Program-made: the position numbers and the translations under genes
The notes under the pieces: generated by a model
The model's database searches: none
Seen by the model: only the letters and a program-made list of their open reading frames with translations
Told to the model about the DNA's origin: nothing
NCBI GenBank assembly: GCA_019750335.1
Contig: JAIEOQ010000003.1
Location: 186,001-250,000 of the forward strand
Direction: 5' to 3'
Source: Candidatus Obscuribacterales bacterium
Lineage (GTDB): Bacteria > Cyanobacteriota > Vampirovibrionia > Obscuribacterales > Obscuribacteraceae
Length of the DNA: 64,000 nucleotides
In this document: piece by piece, positions 53,620-62,220 of the stretch
How positions within the stretch are numbered: position 1 is the first letter of the stretch
How the letters are laid out: each line of letters begins with the position of its first letter

Positions 53620-54113
53620 TGAATGCTAGTGTGACCTAAGCTTACTGCCGGATGTGTTTTTTGCCAATCCCAAGGTGCAACCGGATTTTGTTCGCGCCAC
53701 AAACCACGTTGTTGCTGGCGTGCTTCTACTTCGGCGGCGCTCAAAATTTGATCGCCTGGTGCGTATTTGCGATACCACCAAGCTTGTCCTGCTTTGACCA
53801 TCTGCTGGTTAACAAGTAAAGCCGGTGTATATAGGTCGGCAATGGTTCTGCCGCGGGGATCGGTTTTAAAAGTTTCCAGGGTCAGATCGTCTTGAGCTAA
53901 AGATTCAAGATATTTTTTTGAGTCCGGTCCGAAAGGTTGGTTCATCCCCGGAGCGTCAATGCCTTTTAGCCGCACTTGAAAAGTGCGCCCGTCGTTGGCT
54001 TTAAAACTAAGAGTGTTTCCGCTTTCAATGGCAGTGGCCCGCCCGTAAACAGTTTCGGCTGAGGCCGGTAAAGCGGATAAAAGAAGCAAAGTTACTAAAC
54101 TGATTATTCTCAT
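53616..54113 (-). CDS. Exported nuclease-fold protein (SNase-like) lacking catalytic acids
   Basis: A 165-residue protein with a signal peptide ending in PASA and a staphylococcal-nuclease OB fold. Arg48 and Asp53 in RLKGIDAP match Arg35 and Asp40 of the family, and RGRTIADLY matches the Arg87 region. However, the catalytic Glu43 position is glycine (APGM where APE is usual), and the calcium ligands Asp19 and Asp21 (DGDT) are Ser and Asn in ESGNT. It probably binds rather than cuts nucleic acid. Its 3' end overlaps the convergent 53002 gene by 4 bp. Confidence 0.82.
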   Translation of the reverse strand: MRIISLVTLLLLSALPASAETVYGRATAIESGNTLSFKANDGRTFQVRLKGIDAPGMNQPFGPDSKKYLESLAQDDLTLETFKTDPRGRTIADLYTPALLVNQQMVKAGQAWWYRKYAPGDQILSAAEVEARQQQRGLWREQNPVAPWDWQKTHPAVSLGHTSIH

Positions 54114-54203
54114 AATGATATCTAAGACGATGGTTTGCTCAAAATGTTCGCGCTAAATAATAAAAGCGTTTTCACCTGACAAGTCAATGTCTACAGTTTG
54201 CAA

Positions 54204-55994
54204 TCACTCTTGTTCGTAACGCCAAGTTTTCAACGGGATGCGCCCGCAAAAATAACTATGTTGAGCATCAGGTAGACGAATGCTGACAAAACATTCCTCC
54301 CCTGATTCAGTGTTGAGAGTTTGTATTCTTAAACCGTAAGGGTCATCGTTGTCAAAAATATTGAGCACGCGTGATGCGTCGCGACTAAGTTCAATGCCGA
54401 ACTTCAATCCGGAGACCGACGTTTTACCTGGTTTTGACACATTGATTTGATTGAGCGACGTTACCGAATCAGGAAATTGAATTGAAACTTTTACGTTATC
54501 CGATGGATAGTTTTTCTCGCGTGTATAAATATCCAAACAATGATGACGCGGGTAAAAAATTGCTCTTACCAGTTCATGGCTTTTATTGAACAAGCTTCCA
54601 TGAGCAGGAGTTGTATCCGGAGCTACTTTTGTCGCACCGGTACACCAAGCAATAGTATTTGTATCAGTAAGCGGCTGAAGATGGAAATCTTCTTTCAACC
54701 AATCTTCATTGTAGATTTTCCATTGACCATCTTCGCGGGCCATTTTGACGTAACAATATTGAGTTTGTGTCGGCGCTTTCGGATCAGGATAATCTCTGTA
54801 TGTTCCGGCAGCTTGAACAACTGCTGTGTCACCTGATTGTTTCCAATAAATCACTTTGACATTGAGTGGACCGATCTCACGCATTGCTTCAATCTCTTTG
54901 ATCATGCGTTTGTCCTTTAGTGGATCAAATGTTTTTTGTCTTTTACGCGGCAAAAATACATTGAACTCCGACATGCTTTTAGCAGTTTGCAATACTTGCT
55001 GATATTGCAAATATGTTTCATCAGGACGCGCTGTTTCTGCCATCGTTGAGACAAACATTGATGATATAAAAAACAATAAAACTGTTGTCGTTTTGATCAA
55101 TGCTTTGACAAACTCTTTAAGGGCCGGATTATTATCGTCAGCTCGCCACATCGCTTTAAGAGTAAGAGTCGCATTAAGATCGCTGATATCACGCAAAACT
55201 ACATTGTCCGGTTTACGTTTGGCGGCGGCTTCGCTGATAAAAGTAACGCCAATGTCGGCTGCGACTAAGCTGAGCATTGTACTTTCAGTAAAAGCTTCTT
55301 GCACTACGTTGAGCATTAAGCCAGCGTTTGTGCATTTGGTTGCAATCAAATCATAAAACATCGGCGCATTAGAACGTTTGAACCAAATAAAAGGCAAGTT
55401 CTGCAGCTCTTTCATGCGAAAGGATTTTTGTTTGGATAACTTATTTGTTTCAGCAATCGCCAGCATCACCTTTTCGTGATTGATCTCTTTATGTTTTATA
55501 TTGCTGCGATCCTTAGGTAACCAATAAACAAAACCGAGATCAATTGAGTTTTGCAAAAGTAATTCAGCTTGATTCATGGAGCTTGCCGGTAAAAGTTCAA
55601 GTTCAACTAGAGAGCTTTGTTTACGAAAGTCACGAATGATGCTAGCCATATGACCGCTATAAGTTGTACCGTCAGCAAAGCCGACACGCACAAAGCCGGT
55701 TTTACCTTCACCAGCCAGACGAGTAGCTGTAGTCATTCGTTCTATGTCAGCCATCAAATTTTGCGAGCGTTCAAGCAGCACTTTGCCGGCTGCAGTTAAA
55801 CGAACACCGCGTGGCAACCGTTCAAAAAGTTCGACGCCTAGTTCTTCCTCCAGATTTTTAACCTGGCGAGTAAGCGCTGGCTGAACTATGTGCAAATCTT
55901 GGGCTGCTTTGCCAAAATGCTCAAGCTCGGCTATGCGAATAAAGTATTTAAGCTGACGGAGCTCTAACAACAACCGATACCATTTTGCTATCAA
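54204..55994 (-). CDS. LysR-type regulator fused to a membrane segment and exported domain
   Basis: A 596-residue protein. Residues 11-298 are a full LysR regulator: helix-turn-helix (ELRQLKYFIRIAELEHFGKAAQ, in two parts) and the substrate-binding domain. Instead of ending, the frame runs into a hydrophobic stretch at about 300-318 (TTTVLLFFISSMFVSTMAE) that looks like a signal peptide or membrane span. About 275 further residues follow with several aromatic beta-like runs and no known family. Either one membrane-bound regulator is made, or an internal TTG starts a separate exported protein. The 5' start is TTG; the real one may be a few codons inside. It is divergent from a GNAT gene. Confidence 0.75.
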   Translation of the reverse strand: MIAKWYRLLLELRQLKYFIRIAELEHFGKAAQDLHIVQPALTRQVKNLEEELGVELFERLPRGVRLTAAGKVLLERSQNLMADIERMTTATRLAGEGKTGFVRVGFADGTTYSGHMASIIRDFRKQSSLVELELLPASSMNQAELLLQNSIDLGFVYWLPKDRSNIKHKEINHEKVMLAIAETNKLSKQKSFRMKELQNLPFIWFKRSNAPMFYDLIATKCTNAGLMLNVVQEAFTESTMLSLVAADIGVTFISEAAAKRKPDNVVLRDISDLNATLTLKAMWRADDNNPALKEFVKALIKTTTVLLFFISSMFVSTMAETARPDETYLQYQQVLQTAKSMSEFNVFLPRKRQKTFDPLKDKRMIKEIEAMREIGPLNVKVIYWKQSGDTAVVQAAGTYRDYPDPKAPTQTQYCYVKMAREDGQWKIYNEDWLKEDFHLQPLTDTNTIAWCTGATKVAPDTTPAHGSLFNKSHELVRAIFYPRHHCLDIYTREKNYPSDNVKVSIQFPDSVTSLNQINVSKPGKTSVSGLKFGIELSRDASRVLNIFDNDDPYGLRIQTLNTESGEECFVSIRLPDAQHSYFCGRIPLKTWRYEQE

Positions 55995-56000
55995 TACTAA

Positions 56001-56023
56001 CCAATATAACTATTGGACGTTAT
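56001..56023. promoter_or_regulatory. Dyad repeats between the LysR fusion and GNAT genes
   Basis: Two overlapping dyads lie here: CCAATA-N4-TATTGG (56001-56016) and ATAAC-N8-GTTAT (56006-56023). They are in the 84-bp gap between divergent genes, where a LysR-type regulator usually binds. The exact T-N11-A pattern is not clear. Confidence 0.45.
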
Positions 56024-56078
56024 CAATGTCAAGCTGGACAATATTGCTAAAGCCCAGCAAAATTCATAGTAGGTAAAC

Positions 56079-56588
56079 ATGCAAGCTCAAATGAACAGTA
56101 CAAGATTCCAAATTAGCCAATATAAGCCTAGCTACCAGCAAGCAGTCGAAACTCTTATCTTACCGATTCAGCAAATTGAATTTGGTGTACCAATCACACG
56201 CGAAGAACAACCCGACTTAATGGATATTGCCGGAACATTCCAAAAAGGTACAGGCAATTTTTGGCTAGCACTTCGTGACAATCAAGTAATCGGTACAATC
56301 GGCATTGTTGATATCGGTAATAATCAAGTTGCTCTTAAAAAGATGTTTGTGCATAAAGATTATCGCGGCAAAGATCATGGAGTTGCTGCTGCTTTGATGA
56401 GCAGAGTCAAAGAGTGGTGCAAACAAAACGGCGTACGACAAATATATTTGGGCACAACCGCGCAGATGACTCGTGCGCAAAAATTTTATGAAAACAATGG
56501 TTATGTGCTTGTTGAAAAATCAAGCTTGCCGCCGGCATTTCCGATTGTTTCGGTAGACAGTGTTTTTTATTCTTGCGACTTGTCCTGA
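56079..56588 (+). CDS. GNAT-family N-acetyltransferase
   Basis: A 169-residue acetyltransferase with motif A in LKKMFVHKDYRGKDHGVAAALM (key R-G-K-D-H-G), followed by LGTTAQMTRAQKFYENNGYV, typical of GNAT motif B. It is divergent from the LysR fusion gene and may be its target. Its 3' end overlaps the convergent DUF4239 gene by 22 bp. Substrate is unknown. Confidence 0.85.
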   Translation: MQAQMNSTRFQISQYKPSYQQAVETLILPIQQIEFGVPITREEQPDLMDIAGTFQKGTGNFWLALRDNQVIGTIGIVDIGNNQVALKKMFVHKDYRGKDHGVAAALMSRVKEWCKQNGVRQIYLGTTAQMTRAQKFYENNGYVLVEKSSLPPAFPIVSVDSVFYSCDLS

Positions 56589-57361
56589 TACCCTTGGGCG
56601 TGTCCGATCTTTTTGCTCAAATCAAATAACGGCTGTCGGGAAGCTTTTAGAAAGCCCTCCATCGGTCTGTCCAGATCGCCGATAATAGTCAAAATTATTG
56701 TAAAAGACAAAATCAAGGCAAGTCCATCGAGCAATTTGCGCTTACCCGATAGTCCAGTTTGATAGCCGATTCCGGCAATACCTAAGGCTGTAATTAAAAA
56801 GAGCGCTACCCACATACTTTCCGGAATGCGAGCATACAATCCGGCTGCAACACGTTTAGATTGCAGCTCCAGCATTTGGCTCATTGATTGAACAAAAAGC
56901 GAGGCAACATCCGAATCCAAATGTTCTTTGCCGATAGTTTCGGTTATATTCCATAAACGATCTTGTATGCGGTTGCTTTCGGCCAGTGCTTTCTCAAAAT
57001 ATGCGCGACTTGGTTTTGCCGCAATGCGCAAATCAACATACTGTCGTAATAGCTCTTTAACTTCTTTTTTGCTATCTTCAGGCAACAAACCAGCTTGCAG
57101 ATATGCTGTGCTGATTGCGTTTGCCTCTTCGATAATTAGCACTCGTCTGTCGTTAAAACGCTCACCGGCTACACCGAAAGTGAAAGCAAGCATGAAGGCC
57201 ACCAACCCAAGCACTGATTGGATCATCAAATTGCCCGAAGCTTCATATTCTTGAGGATGGTGCTTTTGCGAAAATACGCCAAGCCTGAAGCCAAACTCAA
57301 GAATGGCCAGCAGCGAAACTATGATCACAGCAAAAAATATGAAAAGCCCAAAATGTTCCAT
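56567..57361 (-). CDS. DUF4239 (bestrophin-like) membrane protein, second copy
   Basis: A 264-residue paralogue of the protein at 46336. It keeps VLGLVAFMLAFTFGVAGERF, LIIEEANAISTAYLQAGLLP, LYARIPESMWVALFLI and the ending DLDRPMEGFLKASRQPL, with membrane spans near both ends. The ATG overlaps the stop of the upstream gene by one base (TAATG), so the two are translationally coupled, as at the other DUF4239 locus. Confidence 0.82.
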   Translation of the reverse strand: MEHFGLFIFFAVIIVSLLAILEFGFRLGVFSQKHHPQEYEASGNLMIQSVLGLVAFMLAFTFGVAGERFNDRRVLIIEEANAISTAYLQAGLLPEDSKKEVKELLRQYVDLRIAAKPSRAYFEKALAESNRIQDRLWNITETIGKEHLDSDVASLFVQSMSQMLELQSKRVAAGLYARIPESMWVALFLITALGIAGIGYQTGLSGKRKLLDGLALILSFTIILTIIGDLDRPMEGFLKASRQPLFDLSKKIGHAQGYQDKSQE

Positions 57362-58593
57362 TATTGAGGATTCGCCAGACGCTCATATTCCTCGTCTGAA
57401 AGAGGCGCCGGTTCGAACAAGTCTTTGTATTTTTCATCGCCGATTTTATTGCGTAGTAACAAATCGGCATAAGCGGCTCGCGAATCGGCAGCGGCTCTTA
57501 ATGAATCGCGAATCGTTCTCTCTTCGGTCGAATATCGATTATGGTCATAATTCAGTAAGCGTCCGGCTGTTGTTGCAGTGATCAACTTAAAATCGACCAT
57601 TTGTTTGTCATCCAGTTCGCCATTTTTTGCCATTGTCATTAGGCGATCCTGAACAGCAATATTTTTTTCGGTCAAATCAGTTGCTGTCTTAAAATAGTGA
57701 TCGTGTTTATCGCAGTGACTTCCTAAATTTGCTCGAATATTTAGCTTGTCAACCATATCTGTATAAGCGCTCGAGAGCTTCAATAATTCTGCCGGTGATT
57801 GGCATTTTTGCTCTAACTGCTCAAAACGACGTAAGTTATCCGTATCCATGGCTGCTTCTTCAGCTGCATATTTTGAAGCTAAGCTGTCATCAGTAGGATT
57901 GCTTTGCTGTTCAGCTCTAAGCGAAGCTTGATGACCTAAATTAGTTTGCCCTTCAACAAGAGCTAAAATATCTTCGGTTTTGCCGCTTACTGCTTTTTCT
58001 CTTAAACGATCTACTTCGGCACGCTCGATATCGTGCCAACGATGTCCGCGAGTCACATGAAAGAGATTGCTGGCATTCAAGCTTAACTCTTTTGTTTTTT
58101 CGGGATCGATATCAGGTAGGCTTTCGGCGAGGGCACTCATTTCACGATAATAATCGCTAAATTCGTTGTCAAAGTCTTGTTGAGATATTTTGCCGTCAAG
58201 CGCTTCTTGAAAGCGCGGCGTAAGGTAATTATTCCAATATTTATCCGAATCTTTAAGAGCAAAGTCTTGCAACGCTTCGGCAGCATTAGCGATTCTTTCC
58301 ATCTGCGTTTTATTAGGATTAACCGCTTTTGATTCACTTTTCCAAGCGTCGTTTAATCGTCCTAATAATTGTATGTCCTCTCCGTTTTTTGACTCGTTGC
58401 TTTGTTTTAGATCGAGCTCACTTGGTTCGGTCGAAGGATAACGTGACAGTATTTCGCGAGATTCGACACGAGTAGAGTCGTGAGTGGCTAGCTCCTTATC
58501 TTCGTCCGAGAATACAGAGCCAAAGTCAAATTTATTGTCTACTTCTTTTGGCGCTTCTTTAGTATTTTGCACTTCTGGATTTGGATTAGCCAT
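57361..58593 (-). CDS. Hypothetical helical soluble protein
   Basis: A 410-residue charged, mostly helical protein with no signal peptide or span. The N-terminal 90 residues look disordered (Glu/Lys/Ser-rich). GGAG before the ATG supports the start. It is translated together with the DUF4239 protein, so it could be its cytoplasmic partner, by inference. No family is recognised. Confidence 0.65.
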   Translation of the reverse strand: MANPNPEVQNTKEAPKEVDNKFDFGSVFSDEDKELATHDSTRVESREILSRYPSTEPSELDLKQSNESKNGEDIQLLGRLNDAWKSESKAVNPNKTQMERIANAAEALQDFALKDSDKYWNNYLTPRFQEALDGKISQQDFDNEFSDYYREMSALAESLPDIDPEKTKELSLNASNLFHVTRGHRWHDIERAEVDRLREKAVSGKTEDILALVEGQTNLGHQASLRAEQQSNPTDDSLASKYAAEEAAMDTDNLRRFEQLEQKCQSPAELLKLSSAYTDMVDKLNIRANLGSHCDKHDHYFKTATDLTEKNIAVQDRLMTMAKNGELDDKQMVDFKLITATTAGRLLNYDHNRYSTEERTIRDSLRAAADSRAAYADLLLRNKIGDEKYKDLFEPAPLSDEEYERLANPQ

Positions 58594-58787
58594 TTAATTT
58601 GCTCCAAGTTTCACACAAACACTAATCTACCCGGATGACACTTTTAACAAACACGAGGGCTGAGAAGTCCGGGTTTCCTATCTGTTTAGCTATATACGGT
58701 TAGGGGTACAAATCTAAAAGCTCTACTTCCCCCAAGTAGCCGTTGACGCACTTTTATATTCTTATGTTTTAGGCGGAAGGTTCGGGC

Positions 58788-60521
58788 ATGCAAAAGAATA
58801 AGATTATTGGGATTGACCTTGGTACAACCAATTCTTGTGTCGCTGTTATAGAAGGCGGCAAACCGGTAGTAATCGCTAATACTGAGGGTGGTCGCACGAC
58901 GCCTTCAATCGTTGCTTTTGACAAAGACTTAAACCGGCTTATTGGCTTGCCGGCTAAACGTCAAAGTATCCAAAACCCTGAACGCACATTCCGTTCGGCT
59001 AAACGTCATATGGGTACCAACTTTCGTATGCAGGTTGACCATCTGGAGTTTTCACCGGAACAAATTTCGGCCAGTATTCTGCAAAAGCTCAAACTGCAAG
59101 CCCAGGCGTATTTAGGTGAGAAAGTCACTAAAGCGATTATTACTGTTCCGGCTTATTTTGATGATGCGCAGCGTCTTGCGACAAGACGTGCCGGCGAAAT
59201 TGCCGGGCTGGAAGTTGTGCGAATTATGAACGAACCGACTGCTTGCGCTCTGGCTTATGGTTTTAATAAAACCGAAAAAAGTACAAACGTGGTTATCTTT
59301 GACTTTGGTGGCGGTACTTTTGATACAACCATCCTTGTTATTGATGAAGGCGTTCTGCAAGTAAAATCAACCAACGGCAACAATAAGCTTGGTGGCGATG
59401 ACTTCGACGAACGAATCATAAAATGGATTGCCGACAAGTGCAAAGAGCTGCATGGTGTTGATGTTACTCCCGACCCAGTGGCGATGCAACGTCTTTTAGA
59501 AGCTGCCGAAAACGCCAAAATCGAACTTTCAGGCGTTGGCTCTGCTAGCATTCAATTACCCTTCCTTTCATATGCTGAAGGGCAACCGGTAAATCTGGAT
59601 TTGGAGCTTACTCAAGCCGAATTCAATGAATTCAGCAAAGATTTAGTTGAAGCAACCGCTAAGCCGATTGAAGCTGCTTTGCGCGACGCCAAACTTAAAG
59701 CCGAAGAAGTGGAAAATGTTGTTTTGGTTGGCGGTACGACAAGGCTGCCTGCTGTACAACAATTCATTCGTAAATATTTTAATCGTGAACCGGTAAAATC
59801 GGTCAACCCTGATGAGGCTGTCGCTATCGGCGCGGCTATTCAAGGTGGAATTCTTTCCGGTGAAGTACAAGAAGTTCTTTTGCTTGATGTAGTGCCGATT
59901 ACATTAGGTATTGAAGATCCCGACGGCAATTTTGTGCGTATCGTACCGCGTAATAGCACTATTCCTTTGAACAAGACACATACGTTCAATACTTACAGAG
60001 ACAATCAAGATATAGTCTCTGTACATGTGCTGCAAGGCGAAGAAGATTTAGCCGGCAAAAACACATCGCTTGCCACTTTTGATGTAACCAACATTCCTCC
60101 GGCGCCAGCTGGCGAGCAACAAATTACTTTGACTTTTGATATAGACGCTGATGGCATTTTCCATTGCAAAGCCACTCATGCCGGCAGCCTGAATATTGAC
60201 GAGCATCTGGTGATTAAACGAACAACCGGTATTCAAGAAAATGAGATGGCTAAGTTCAAGCAGATTGAAAAACAGATGGTTGACCGCGAAGAAGAAAAAT
60301 TCAATCGCATAGCTGTTTTAGCTCTTGTTGAAAAAAGCATTGCCGAACTCGACCGCTTTTTGAAATCAGGTACTTTGCCTGCCGAGCAAGAAAAAGCTTA
60401 TCGCGATAAGCTCGATCAAGTACGCGGTGTAATTGGCAGTGCTGATGCGGCAAAGCTTGAAGCAATGCATGCCAAAATTGAAGAGTTGCTCAAAAAACTA
60501 ACTGTAACTGCTGCTAGCTAA
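58788..60521 (+). CDS. Hsp70 chaperone DnaK, shorter paralogue type
   Basis: A 577-residue Hsp70. The nucleotide-binding domain has IGIDLGTTNSCVAVIEGG, VPAYFDDAQR, IFDFGGGTFD and VVLVGGTTRLPAVQ. The substrate-binding domain starts near VVPITLGIEDPDG, and the C-terminal lid is short. The usual DnaK is about 635 residues, so the lid is trimmed and the EEVD-like or acidic tail is absent. GGAAGG precedes the ATG. There is no grpE, dnaJ or CIRCE element here, so it is probably a second, specialised DnaK. Symbol withheld because paralogue status is unclear. Confidence 0.9.
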   Translation: MQKNKIIGIDLGTTNSCVAVIEGGKPVVIANTEGGRTTPSIVAFDKDLNRLIGLPAKRQSIQNPERTFRSAKRHMGTNFRMQVDHLEFSPEQISASILQKLKLQAQAYLGEKVTKAIITVPAYFDDAQRLATRRAGEIAGLEVVRIMNEPTACALAYGFNKTEKSTNVVIFDFGGGTFDTTILVIDEGVLQVKSTNGNNKLGGDDFDERIIKWIADKCKELHGVDVTPDPVAMQRLLEAAENAKIELSGVGSASIQLPFLSYAEGQPVNLDLELTQAEFNEFSKDLVEATAKPIEAALRDAKLKAEEVENVVLVGGTTRLPAVQQFIRKYFNREPVKSVNPDEAVAIGAAIQGGILSGEVQEVLLLDVVPITLGIEDPDGNFVRIVPRNSTIPLNKTHTFNTYRDNQDIVSVHVLQGEEDLAGKNTSLATFDVTNIPPAPAGEQQITLTFDIDADGIFHCKATHAGSLNIDEHLVIKRTTGIQENEMAKFKQIEKQMVDREEEKFNRIAVLALVEKSIAELDRFLKSGTLPAEQEKAYRDKLDQVRGVIGSADAAKLEAMHAKIEELLKKLTVTAAS

Positions 60522-60526
60522 ACGTA

Positions 60527-61078
60527 TTAGGCTACAGATTCAGAAGTGATTCTGTGTATGGACGAATAAGCTTCGTGCTGTCCTAAAGAATTGCTCAAAG
60601 TTAGAGTCACCATATCATCGCCGATATAACATTCAATGTTATTGGTGCGATCGAGATTGGCGCTGATACCGTCGATGAACTCGTCATCAAAGCTGACACA
60701 TTTGACGTTGTCCAAATGTTTGATCTTGTCTTTAATCGCTTGATAAAACTGCTGCATCTCTCGTTGTGTTTTTCGAAACACATAAAAATCGATGTGATTC
60801 CGTACCTTGGTCGCGATGGTATCCACTTTCTTCATCGAGACACGTCCGCAATCTATCCAAAGCGTGATTGAGCCGGAATCGTCGCGAGCGATTAAATCAG
60901 GAGTAAAGTGCCAGCCGGCATCTTCATCAATATGGGGACGTTGCTCAATAAACAGCAAATATGCCAATAGTTTTAGGACGACGTGTCCGCCGGATTCATT
61001 TTCAAAGGCAGCAATAATGAGCTTTTCTGTTAGCGCTTTTTTGTTGTCGCTTATTTGAATGTTGAAAGTGTATTTCAA
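60527..61078 (-). CDS. YaeQ-family protein
   Basis: A YaeQ-like protein of about 183 residues with a PD-(D/E)XK-like fold. Seen: YTFNIQISDNKK, VVLKLLAYLLFIEQRP, TPDLIARDDSGSITLWIDCG and VDTIATKVRN. The GTG at 61114 lies within the previous gene; the TTG at 61078 has GAGAG five bases upstream and matches the family start better. It follows the DUF4214-like gene. The function of YaeQ is not known. Confidence 0.75.
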   Translation of the reverse strand: MKYTFNIQISDNKKALTEKLIIAAFENESGGHVVLKLLAYLLFIEQRPHIDEDAGWHFTPDLIARDDSGSITLWIDCGRVSMKKVDTIATKVRNHIDFYVFRKTQREMQQFYQAIKDKIKHLDNVKCVSFDDEFIDGISANLDRTNNIECYIGDDMVTLTLSNSLGQHEAYSSIHRITSESVA

Positions 61079-61091
61079 ATTAGCTCTCAGC

Positions 61092-62033
61092 TTAGATCGG
61101 TGGCTGGTATCCACCAGAGCTGCCGCCAGTAGAACCGCCAGTTGTTACAGTCGTAGGTGTTGGATTTGCCAGCTGAATGAGCCTTGTGACAATCGCCTGA
61201 TTGTTCAATGTTCTTTGTTGGTTGTTGGCGCGGTTGACGTTACGTTGATGCACGCAAATCGGAACAGTGATTGCCGTAACTATTCCGGCAACTACAGCTG
61301 TCGCGATAACGGCTGTGGCAACAGGATGGTCATGAACAAACGTTTTTACTTTATCGACAAGACCCTCACCTGAAGATGTGGATTTTTCGGCGGCTTCTTT
61401 CTCCGCCGCTTCCTTGGCTGCTTTGTCTGCCGCTTCTTTAGCCGCTTTTTCGGCAGCTTCCTTTTCGGCGGACTCTTTGGCAGCTTTCTCTGCTGCCTCT
61501 TTAGCCGCTATTTGAGCTGCTTCATAGGTCTGTTGTTGAGCGACAGTTGTCTGGGCAATCGTGATTTTATTGTCAAATGTCGTGATTTCGGCTGTACTAG
61601 CGCTGGCTAAGATGTTAAGGACAGCAGCACCTCTGGTTAGAACGCCTGCATCAATAACATTTGCCCAATAGAGTACCCCGGACATATTGGCCGGGTGGCC
61701 GAAGGCATTTTGAAAGATGTTGTTAATAAAGTTTGGTGTGCCGGTTGAGTATGTTCCCTGCCCGTTGCCAATGGAATCGATAAGGCTTCTGACACCGGCA
61801 TTAGAGTTATAAGCGGATGCTAGACCTTCGAGGTTAGTTGGAGCATTTGCTGCTGCTAAAGCACTTGCCATGTTTGCAAGTGTTTCAGAGCTTGGTAATT
61901 GCCCGGTCATTGCATAAGTTAGCTGGTTGACGATCCCTTCATAAGCTGAGGCTTCAGTGGCCGCCATAACTTGAGTTGAGCTTGTATAAAAGCACAACAG
62001 GCAAACAAGCAGTATAGATATCAAGCGATTCAT
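61092..62033 (-). CDS. Exported DUF4214-like protein with Ala/Lys/Glu helix and membrane segment
   Basis: A 313-residue protein. The ATG at 62033 gives a signal peptide (LISILLVCLLCFYTSS) and has TGAGGA upstream; the longer frame to 62141 is less likely. The region FINNIFQNAFGHPANMSGVLYWANVI matches the DUF4214 pattern found in surface and S-layer proteins. A long Ala/Lys/Glu heptad-like helix follows, then a hydrophobic span (TAVIATAVVAGIVTAITV) and a Gly/Ser-rich end. It is probably anchored in an envelope membrane. Confidence 0.72.
   Translation of the reverse strand: MNRLISILLVCLLCFYTSSTQVMAATEASAYEGIVNQLTYAMTGQLPSSETLANMASALAAANAPTNLEGLASAYNSNAGVRSLIDSIGNGQGTYSTGTPNFINNIFQNAFGHPANMSGVLYWANVIDAGVLTRGAAVLNILASASTAEITTFDNKITIAQTTVAQQQTYEAAQIAAKEAAEKAAKESAEKEAAEKAAKEAADKAAKEAAEKEAAEKSTSSGEGLVDKVKTFVHDHPVATAVIATAVVAGIVTAITVPICVHQRNVNRANNQQRTLNNQAIVTRLIQLANPTPTTVTTGGSTGGSSGGYQPPI
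61387..61512 (-). repeat. KEAAEKAA-type repeat
   Basis: About 42 residues of AAKEAAEKAAKESAEK-type repeats within the preceding gene. The codons vary, but the DNA still shows a short quasi-periodic pattern that could mis-pair. The peptide would be a single long alpha helix. Confidence 0.7.
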
Positions 62034-62220
62034 GGTTGCGGATTCCTCAGCTACCGGCGTGTTTTCTGGTGATATGGCTTCTGCCGCATCACCGCATATG
62101 CTGCGTATATGTGCGCGCAAAAGTATGTCACTTATACTCAAAGTAAATCATCTTGAGATCGCCAATAATGAGATCGTTAGCGAGATTGTGGTTTTATTAG
62201 GGTAAGTTTAGATGTCGAAT

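Noticed and set aside
58594..58787. CIRCE element upstream of dnaK
   Set aside because: No TTAGCACTC-N9-GAGTGCTAA pattern; only a CTACTT/AAGTAG hairpin (58723-58739) is present.
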